The notes below the pieces were generated by a model that ran no database searches, was not told the origin of the DNA, and saw only the letters and a list, made by a program, of their open reading frames with translations. Source: Antennarius striatus (Eukaryota; Chordata; Actinopteri; Lophiiformes; Antennariidae). Taken from it: a stretch of 64,000 nucleotides of DNA. The translations under genes and the position numbers were made by a program. The stretch covers positions 8,932,501-8,996,500 of the forward strand of contig NC_090785.1 of assembly GCF_040054535.1 (NCBI RefSeq), in the 5' to 3' direction. Numbering within the stretch: the stretch's first letter is position 1; each line of letters opens with the position of its first letter. Of the stretch, positions 35,343-64,000 are shown one piece after another.

Positions 35343-38300
35343 CTCTATGGAAAAAAAAATGACAAATGTTAAGAAAGATTATACATACTTAACTTATCAT
35401 GACAACTTGGACACTCACTGAGTCTAAAAAAATAAATAGATCATTCTTAATTGTTTTTCTGTTAAGATCATATCTAAGAGGCGAAATCATGAAGTTGGAG
35501 TTAATTTGGTTTCGGTTATAATGTGAAAACAGTCCCAAAACACAGAAACTTGTGTCGATACTATACAGAAATGGCAAGGCTGGCATGAGTGGAGACAAGA
35601 CAAGGAGATAATTTAGGGTTTTTGTTAGATGTAAAACAAACTACATACAGTTTTAGTCTAAATGTTAGTAACAATGAAACACAGTCAGAGAGATGTGTGT
35701 TGCTGTGTTTAGTGGTTATGTTAGAGTGCAGTGGTGGCTAAAAGATAGGGGACAGGAATGCTTTGTTGAGAGCGGTAAGACATAAAACAAATTTATGGAC
35801 TTTTTCATGAGGATTTTTATACTTAAGTTTGTCGCTCAAAGATATAGGCCTGTGTAACCAAACATTTGGGATGCTATAGTCCTCATTGTGTAAACAGCTC
35901 TATGTTGATTTCTGGATGAAAAGCACATTGGGTTGGCCCCATCAGCGATTCCATTTTCTCTTGGCACCAAGCCAGATGAGTTATGTATAAGCTATAGTTG
36001 AATGGATTTACACTCTAGAATCCTAAGACCCATGCTGTTCAAGCCTGATGCTTTCTGAATACACATAAAAAACTACATTTTATTTAGTAAACATCATAAT
36101 AGTGATTCAAAGAAAGAAATGTGTTTAAAATGGTTTACTGTACCTGTGTGTTGTCTTTATTCCCCTTTCTCCCTGGTTCCAACTCAGTCCCCTCTTAAAG
36201 TGTGCTGCCTGGAGTCTTCTGTTCTCACTCTTTTAAGCTGCTTTCCCCCAGACTCCCTCCTCCTCCTCCCCTGCGACACCCCTCCTTTTCTGCCCCCATG
36301 CCCCTCCCTTTTACTTCTACTTCTTTCTGAAACTATTCACATATTTCTTCTGTGCCCTCTTCTTTTTTTCAGAAGAGAGTCCAACTGGAATCGCTCTTTC
36401 ATATTTGTGTTTTGTGGAATGCCTATGGGGAAGGGGGCAGGGATTTGGGGGTCCGTGTGCCAGTTACCATGTGCCACATAATGCCTGGCATTTTAATTCG
36501 CTGAGCAGTAGCATGAGGCAGGCTTGTGCTTGTTGCAGTATGTGTTTGTGTAATTTGGATGTGTAGCTGACTTGTTTTAATTACGTCTTAAGCTTCGGCG
36601 TACTCCGCAGGTCTTCTTCTAGAAACTAACAAGACATAAGGTCACTTCAGTGTGTGTTTATGTGCGCCTTTGAGAGTAGGGGGTGAAGAATGCAACCATG
36701 TGTATTTATTATGGGCCCCCTTCCACTGCTTCTCACCCCCATTGTGACAAGCTGGGACAGGGAATGATCAACCCTTTCTACTCTCACATCCTTTTATGGG
36801 ATAAACCTGGCAAAGAACTTGTGTTTGTTCTTTTTCCAAGTGCCCACATCACACAGATTAAAGGAAAAGTACCAGGCCAGAGGCTTGTTCTTTTTCAACC
36901 TGAAAACTCCAAGGGCCTACGTGACTTAAAACATTTGCCTTTAATTCAAAAAATTGTTTTAGTGTCATTTTGAAATGAAATAAGTTTGGGTTTTTTTAAG
37001 TATTTGTTTATATGAAATAAACAAAAAGCATTTCACCCAGGAGTATGAAACAAAGATCAACTTTCGTTCACGTTGAAGCTAAATGAGGGTTACAGAGGTA
37101 ATAAAATATTAGAAGATACAATAGACACTTCAATTGGACGGCAGGAAACAGCACAGATTTATTTTTTTGTTTTTATACAAGGTTTTATGTAGTCAACTGG
37201 GAAAACATGTGGTGCTCACATTTGTGTGCACAGCTGTGTAGAAGCGCTTGTATATTGTGTAGATACTCACTTAAAGAGAGAAAAAAAAGGATGTTACGCA
37301 ACCAGACCCGTCTCATGAACCCCTCAAAATTAACCTGAGGTGTAGCCTTATTTCCTTTCAGTCCTTGTAGATAGATAAATGTGAGAGTGAGATGATTGTT
37401 TGCAAGAATGAAGGCGCAACATTTAAATGAGTCTGAATCTAGATTTTGGTATGTGGCAACAATTTTCTAATCTAATCTTAGAGTAGATAACATTATGGGT
37501 TCAGTTAAAGGGAGTTTTGGTTAGTATTGTGTGAAAAGTACCAAGTCTGCCGTTAAATTGGTTGATCATTAGAAGTTTCCAGGGTAGAGACTGAGATTCT
37601 CGGTGACTGGCATAAGTCATAATGTTGCTCATGAGCCAATCTTGACTCTAGCTGTCACACATGACAGACTTGGTATAACCAAATGATTTTTTTTTCTCTT
37701 CTGTAAATGACACACATACACACACATATATGTGTTTATACTGGGGCCACCTCCAGCAGCTGATTGAAACATTTGACTGATGATTCTTATTTCACATGAT
37801 TTTCTTTAACCATCTCAACAAGGTCAACAACTTGTCTTGATTCTTTTATATGTATTAATGTTCACAGCAGGTCAACATTTTCATTTAGCCAAAAAAAGTA
37901 TGTTAACATCAGCAACACAGATCTTCACACACACATTCAGTGCACCTGATTATTCTGATGAGCTGCTGACTTCCCCAGCCTTTTTGCACCATCACTAGTT
38001 CATTATGTGGGTTTGAAAATATTATGTAGACAACTTTTGGTTGGACTGACATGACATTTGATGCCAAAGTCTTGATTTGTATCATCTGTAAAGCTTAATT
38101 TGTCCAGTAGACATTTGATTTTGGTAATTTTTTTGTTGCCACCAGGCTTTTTAAAAATTTTGTAAATACCTGTATATTGCACAGATTTTGGAGATTAATA
38201 CTGAATATGAAAAAAAATTTTTTTTTGCATTGCACAACAACGTTCGCCTCAGGATTTAGCTCAAAGTGTAACATCACACAACTGCTAGTATGACAATAGT

Positions 38301-40680
38301 ATGGATTTTGTTTCCCTAATGCCAAGCAATTAGTCAATGATTGATTAATGGTTTCATTGTGTCTGTATGGTTACAAGATTATCAGAATATCTAAATTATG
38401 CAATGCTCCAACGACCATCAGTAACATGCATGTCTTTGCAAACATTCCTCTTTAATTAATTTTTTTGTATAATTTTATTTTAGTATTCCAAAAACAACCT
38501 GATAAACATTAATCAGAACTCATCTTTAATCAATAATTCCTGAACCATTTTTTCCATCAAGATTAATGCATTACTCCCCAAGACAATGAACAAAATATCA
38601 AAATATGTCTTACTGCAGAAGCACATGTATGGATCAGCTGTAGGACGCATCCTCCCACAAACTGTCCACACAGTCTGGGGGAAACACATTCTTCATCCTA
38701 GGAGGTGCCTAGGGAACAGAGGGTTCCTCCTGAAATCTACTCTCATCTTTACATTTGTTATTTTTTTCAGCTCAACACAAAATTCTTTTGACTGCGTGAG
38801 ACAACCATCTCCTCTCTACCCTGCAGAGTCAGCAGCTGATAAGATTCATGACAACTGGATGATAGTGGTTTGCTGTGACTTATCAGAGGAGGTGACTAAT
38901 TTCAACATACTTTTCGGAACAAGACAATCCATCTCTCAGATCTTTCAGTTCAAAGTCCTCCCATAAAGAATTTTCTCATGTGAAGCTGTAACATCTCATC
39001 TCTTCCGTTTGAACTGTTTAAGTTATGTAAATTTGTACTGGGTTATTTGATTATGATACTGTCAATGTAACCAAATTAGTTTGTGACTAATACAGCTAAT
39101 AAAAAACTAAATGAGTGCCCACGAGAAGAGATAAAGATAGATGTGGTGATCATACTATTTGTGTGTATGAGGTCATGCTTGCGGATGGGTAGGATTATAT
39201 TACAAAATGATGGAGCTGCACTCAAATAAGGAAAGAGGACACAAGAGGTGAAAACAAGTATGTGAAAACCAGGGAACACAGAAAATCTCTATTGACTTTT
39301 ATCGTAGATTGCACTCGTCTCATGTCTTTGTATCTTATAAGCTACACATGCTCTAAAGTATTACACAATGCATTCAGTCGCACTTAGTTAAACAGAAAAT
39401 ATCAGTGACTAAAGGACACCTCATTGTTTTGCAACATTTGTAGGCCGGTTGGTCAATCCTGAAAAAGGATTGGACTCACCTGTCAGGTGAAACCAAGCCC
39501 AGAACAGGAGCCAGACACATACCTGTGAAGTGATTATGCTACCGACATGACTTTTTGTTCTTTCTGCGTTGGTGATGAGTAAAATACTCAGAGTCCACAT
39601 CTGAACTATATAATAGCTTTCCCATGTGGCTGACATCACCATGGAGACAGTGCTCACCATGTTGAATTTTCCACAAGACACTTAAAACCATTTATTTCTT
39701 TTTGTATGTTACTAACTATGATACCAAATTCCACGATGAATGAAGGAATCCAATGAATATGAGTCATACAGTTTGAGATAATACCGTCTGCCACTATGTT
39801 TTCCCTCTCGTACCACAACAGCATGTTTTAGCATGTTGGTGGACATACTGTATGTCAGACATCCTGCATGAATCATCAACACTGTTGTTTGATAGTAGAT
39901 AACACCACATTTTCACAAGAATATTGTGAATTCTTATGGGAAGTGAATATTATTATTTCACAACTCGATAAAATAAATCTTTTGAGGTAGGAAGTGCCCT
40001 GAAAAAAACGTTGCTTTACACATTCACTGACTCAGTGAACCTCCATGTTTCTGTGTTTTTTTCCGACTAAGAAATGCGGGGGACTCTCACGAATTCTCAT
40101 TCCCGCTGATACCCACACCTCTCTGAGGATTTGAAATATCCACTTTAAAACAGGAAGCACTACTACTCAGTGTAGTCCTATCAACTTTGACCTTTACTTC
40201 ATTCTAAAGGAATTTCAGGGTAGTCTTGGATCCAGATGGAGTAGAGTTGTGCGACCAGCTATTTTTAGCTAAAAAAAAACACATTGGGACTAGAGTGGAC
40301 TGTTCATGGTTACAGTTCTGCGTGGGGAAAATTAGAAACAGGCTTGCATTGATGAGGCTGTTACATTCAATGTCAAGGTCTTATATTGCTACTTTCACTG
40401 AACACTTTGTGATTTCAGTGATGATGAGTTAGAGTGGGCTGGTAAAAAAATCCCCCACCAGTAACAGTTTAGATAAAGTGCATCCTGTTGATTTGTATTT
40501 CAAGAAATTGTATGAAATACATTCTGTATACACGTCTTGGGAATACTGTGCTCTAAGTCATGACTAGCTGCCTGTCTCACAGGATTAGATCATAATCAAA
40601 TATTTATAGTAATCAAATATTTCATCCCCCACAGACGGACCAGCTGACATCATGTCAGTAATTATCTGGTAAAAAGAGGC
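35343..40680. other. Gene-poor stretch upstream of lrrn4cl
   Basis: A lrrn4cl 5' non-coding exon should lie here but I cannot place it. A pyrimidine-rich stretch is at about 36170-36370 and a CA/TA dinucleotide run near 37710-37735. A possible signal-peptide-like exon on the minus strand (39660-39523, ending at GTATGT) has no partner exons that I can identify. No gene is supported. Confidence 0.4.
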
Positions 40681-40689
40681 GAAACTGTT

Positions 40690-41470
40690 GATGAAGACAA
40701 GGCTGGAGATCACTCAGTCACTCAGTTGAGTTAGAATAACAGAGTGGAAGCTTTAAAAGGAGGGTGCTCCCTGAAATCATTGTTCTTTGTTTGCAAACCA
40801 GGGTTGCCGGCAAGTAAACACATGCAGTTATCATTACTGCTAGTAAGATTTCATCTAAATCAACCATTTATTGGATCTCCAAGAACTACAAAGAGAGAGG
40901 TTCAAATGTTGTGAAGAAGGCCTCAAGATGCCCAAGGAGGTCCAGAAAATGACAGGACTGTCTCCTAAAATTGATTCAGCAGGGGGATCAGGGCATCACC
41001 AGTGCAGAGCTTGCTTAGAAATTACAAGCAAACAAGTGTGAGTGCATTTACACGCACAGTGAAGACTTTTGGAGAATGGCCTGGTGTCAAGATGGACAGC
41101 GAAGAAGCCACTTATCTCCAGGAAAAACATCAACAGCAGACTAATATTCTGTAAAAGATACAGGGATTGGACTTCTGAGGTCTGGGGCAAAGTCATTTTC
41201 TCTGATGAATCTCCTTTCTCATTGTTTGGGGCCTCTGAAAGAAAAGATTGTTCAGAGATGAAAAGATAAACGCTACCATCAGTTCTTTGTCATGCCATGA
41301 GTAAAGCATCCTGAAACCATTCATGTGTGAGGATGCTTCTCAGCCAAGGGACTCGACTCACTCACAATTTTGCCCAAGAACACAGCGTTGAATAAAGAAT
41401 GGTGCAAAAACATCCTCTGAGATCAATGTCTCCACCATCCAAGACCAGTTTAATTTGAAAGGGTTCAAAA
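40690..41470 (+). mobile_element. Decayed Tc1/mariner-type DNA transposon
   Basis: Broken transposase remnants read SRWTAKKPLISRKNINSRL and then VWGKVIFSDESPFSLFG. The latter carries the characteristic W-K-V-F-S-D-E-S-F block around an aspartate of the DDE triad. Upstream, AAAATTGATTCAGCAGGGGG and nearby words fit the N-terminal part. Several frame changes and stops make it non-functional. I could not resolve terminal inverted repeats, so the ends are approximate. Confidence 0.75.
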
Positions 41471-41865
41471 CTGTTTAGTTTGCTGGCTTAAATAATTATA
41501 TAAGGATGACTTTGTACTAAATATGAGATGACACATAAGTGAATAATTGAATTATCCTTTGTAATCCCAATTTAATTTAAAATGCCCTCTGTGATCCACA
41601 AATGTCTAAAGTTGCAAGCATTTACCAGGCCGTAACCAGTGTTACGCCTTGAAGATTGATTTTGTCCCGTCATTGTGTCCAAGTTTACAGCCACACTGTA
41701 AGTAAGAACACAGTGAGTAAGAACTAACAATACCACTGTCCTGAAAATAATGCAAAGGTACAGACCCCAGCCAACATTCATTTTATTTACATCAAAAAGT
41801 TACAAGCATTTACAAAAAGTCCATAAACAGCATCTTGGTTAGAACTATTGTCTCAAAGGTTTGAT

Positions 41866-42118
41866 TCCACTGCTGAGTTTTCATGTTCTCCCTGTGTCTG
41901 TTTGGGTTCTCTCTTGGTTGTCTGGCTTCTTCCCACCACCAAAAACATGCAGTTTATAGGTGAATTGATCCCTCTACACTATGAGCATGAGTGGTGTCTG
42001 TCTTTCTGTGTGGCCCTGCGATGAACCGTCTTGTACCCCAACTCCTGCTATTAGTCAGCTGGGATGGGCTCCAATGTAACCAATGACCCGGAAGCGGCTG
42101 AAGAAGATGAATGAATAA
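41866..42118 (+). repeat. SINE-like repeat, body and tail
   Basis: Shows TTCATGTTCTCCCTGTGTC, GGGTTCTCTCTTGG, CCAAAAACATGCAG, CAGCTGGGATGGGCTCC and a GAATGAATAAA tail. Same family as 31437-31790; the head is missing. Confidence 0.65.
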
Positions 42119-43199
42119 AGGCTGTGTTTTGCTGCCCAAAATAGATCGAAACAAGCATAAAGAAAATCTTGTGACATAAAAACTAAAGCTGCTTTTGAAT
42201 CAGTTGTGCTGAAAATGTTGCATAACGTTCAGCCTTGTGCTTCTTGTTAAAATTCAGAACAAATGGTATAGAGTTGTAGCTCCCCTTAGTGGTGAAGAAA
42301 CAGTCCAAAACAGATTCTTTTTTTTGGTGATTATTGCTTCTTGCTTTATAATTGAATAAAATATTGGTGGACAGCCGGACTAATTTGATTTGGTCCTCAT
42401 ACCTGGAGAAAAACATTCAGAAATTCTGTCCAAATACACATTACAACAGATAACTAAGTATTACAAATCTGATTTTGATTTTTACTGTTTAACTTTAATA
42501 GTAGAAACAGAATTGCAAACAGTTGTAAACGGCAACTTAACAAAAGAGATTCAGATGATTTGGGAGCCCATGACTGATTTACTCGTGTGAATTCTCATTC
42601 AGAAGGAATTTACAAATACACAACAATTTTTGCTAAAACGTGAGGCAGATTTTTTGTAAAAAAAAGTTTTGGTGGTGTGTTTTCAAACTCCTTGAGTATA
42701 AATCTTCCATTTACTAACCAGGACAATACCGTACACTGTATACTACATGTTGTTGTTGGGGTTTTTTTTTGGCTGCATGCATAGACCTGAGTGTATAATA
42801 AGTTTAATGTTATAAATCCCTATAAAATTATATATAATATAAGCCAAGGCTCAAATCGAGACGATTTAAATGTGCTGAAATGGTGTGAACACCTACTTTA
42901 CGGAGAAATGGCTCAAAGAATAAATTAAAAATCACTTAGAATATATTTTCACATTCTTGGTCATGCTTATGCTTTCATCCCTTTTACTCGTTTTTTCTAT
43001 AAAGCTTTTTCTAGTTTTGCGTGACGTTTTTTGATTGCCAATAGTTGTATTTGTCCATCTTTTGTTGCATTAAAGACTTACATGTGACTTTAATCATTGC
43101 AATGAAGTCTTTTTAATTTAATTTTACGGTTTTCCCCGGCTATTATCTCCGTTTTTCATTCCCTTCTGATTTTCTTTTCTGTACTTTGTCTGTTGATTT
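42119..43199. other. AT-rich spacer
   Basis: Low-complexity AT-rich DNA with no ORF, repeat or promoter pattern that I can support. Confidence 0.4.
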
Positions 43200-43332
43200 A
43201 CTGTTGGATGTAGTGGGAGAGGAGATGAAGGTGGTAGGTGTGAGAGCAGAGGATGCAGAAGACGGGGTTAAATGGACGCAACTGATTGGCTGAGGCGACC
43301 CCTGAAGGGAAAAGACAAAAGGAGAAGAAGAT
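43200..43332 (+). mobile_element. Short 3' fragment of the RTE-type LINE
   Basis: Contains GATGTAGTGGGAGAGGAG, then the region for VVGVRAEDAED, then GGCGACCCCTGAAGGG and the AAAAGACAAAAGGAGAAG tail shared with the copy at 9510-9752. Only the last 130 bases are present. Confidence 0.7.
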
Positions 43333-43559
43333 CACGAAGTGTTCTTTGAGCCGCTTAGGATTTTCTTGTATTTGCACACTACATACTTCTTTGCTTTAAA
43401 AAAAAAAAAAAAAAAAACTTGAATAAACATCTGCACGAGTTTCTGTGTGAAAAGATCCAACTTGATAACTTCTTTAAATGCTTTTTTTTTTTTTCCCGAG
43501 CCAGAATTTTTTTATCTTTTCTGTTTCTGATGGATTTGAACGCAGCATGACGTAATAAT

Positions 43560-64000
<20,441 letters not shown>

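Noticed and set aside
36119-36481. 120-codon plus-strand ORF rich in Leu, Pro and Ser
   Set aside because: It comes from a pyrimidine-rich stretch; composition explains the open frame and the peptide has no domain pattern.
43403-43419. Poly(A) run near 43.4 kb as a sign of a retrocopy
   Set aside because: It follows the short RTE fragment by about 70 bases and no processed gene precedes it; a simple A tract is enough.

Overview
The window is nuclear DNA of a teleost fish. It has AT-rich introns, split genes with vertebrate orthologues, and typical fish repeats: 3' ends of RTE-type LINEs, a LINE with a restriction-like endonuclease, tRNA-derived SINE-like copies, a Tc1-like relic and MITEs. 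I found no bacterial, viral or retroviral genes, no CRISPR array and no convincing RNA gene. Exon models were built by eye from splice sites and reading phase. For every multi-exon gene lying wholly inside the window the phases close and the total length is a multiple of three.

Layout. 938-4054 (-): an 11-exon coiled-coil protein with a C-terminal KASH-type membrane anchor, preceded by a promoter with a perfect CRE. 7238-9091 (-): zdhhc24, a DHHC palmitoyltransferase. 10311-14021 (+): kiz (kizuna), centrosomal, divergent from zdhhc24; its fourth intron carries an antisense ORF for a small membrane protein. 14997-21656 (-): pola2, the B subunit of DNA polymerase alpha-primase, 18 exons, convergent with kiz, with E2F-like and ETS-like sites upstream. 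24098-29389 (-): a gene that best fits TOP6BL (C11orf80, the meiotic topoisomerase VIB-like protein), with an apparent U12-type AT-AC intron and a GC-AG intron. 30987-33260 (-): tstd1, a one-domain rhodanese. 34554-35342 (-): lrrn4cl, a one-pass membrane protein with an FN3-like domain. 35.3-44.2 kb: mostly empty apart from decayed transposons. 44247 to the right edge (+): slc16a2 (MCT8-type thyroid hormone/monocarboxylate transporter), cut by the window end. Its 15.4-kb first intron holds a nearly full-length LINE joined to a truncated copy of itself, a second internally deleted LINE, and an RTE fragment nested in another repeat.

The genes are a syntenic neighbourhood, not a pathway. Human ZDHHC24, POLA2, LRRN4CL and C11orf80/TOP6BL all lie on 11q12-q13, which supports the less certain TOP6BL call. 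Two genes may be linked to meiosis (the KASH protein if it is KASH5-like, and TOP6BL), and both have a perfect TGACGTCA upstream. I did not find a clearly new biological system. The items most worth checking are the AT-AC intron, the head-to-tail LINE junction, the intronic small membrane-protein ORF in kiz, and the identity of the KASH protein.
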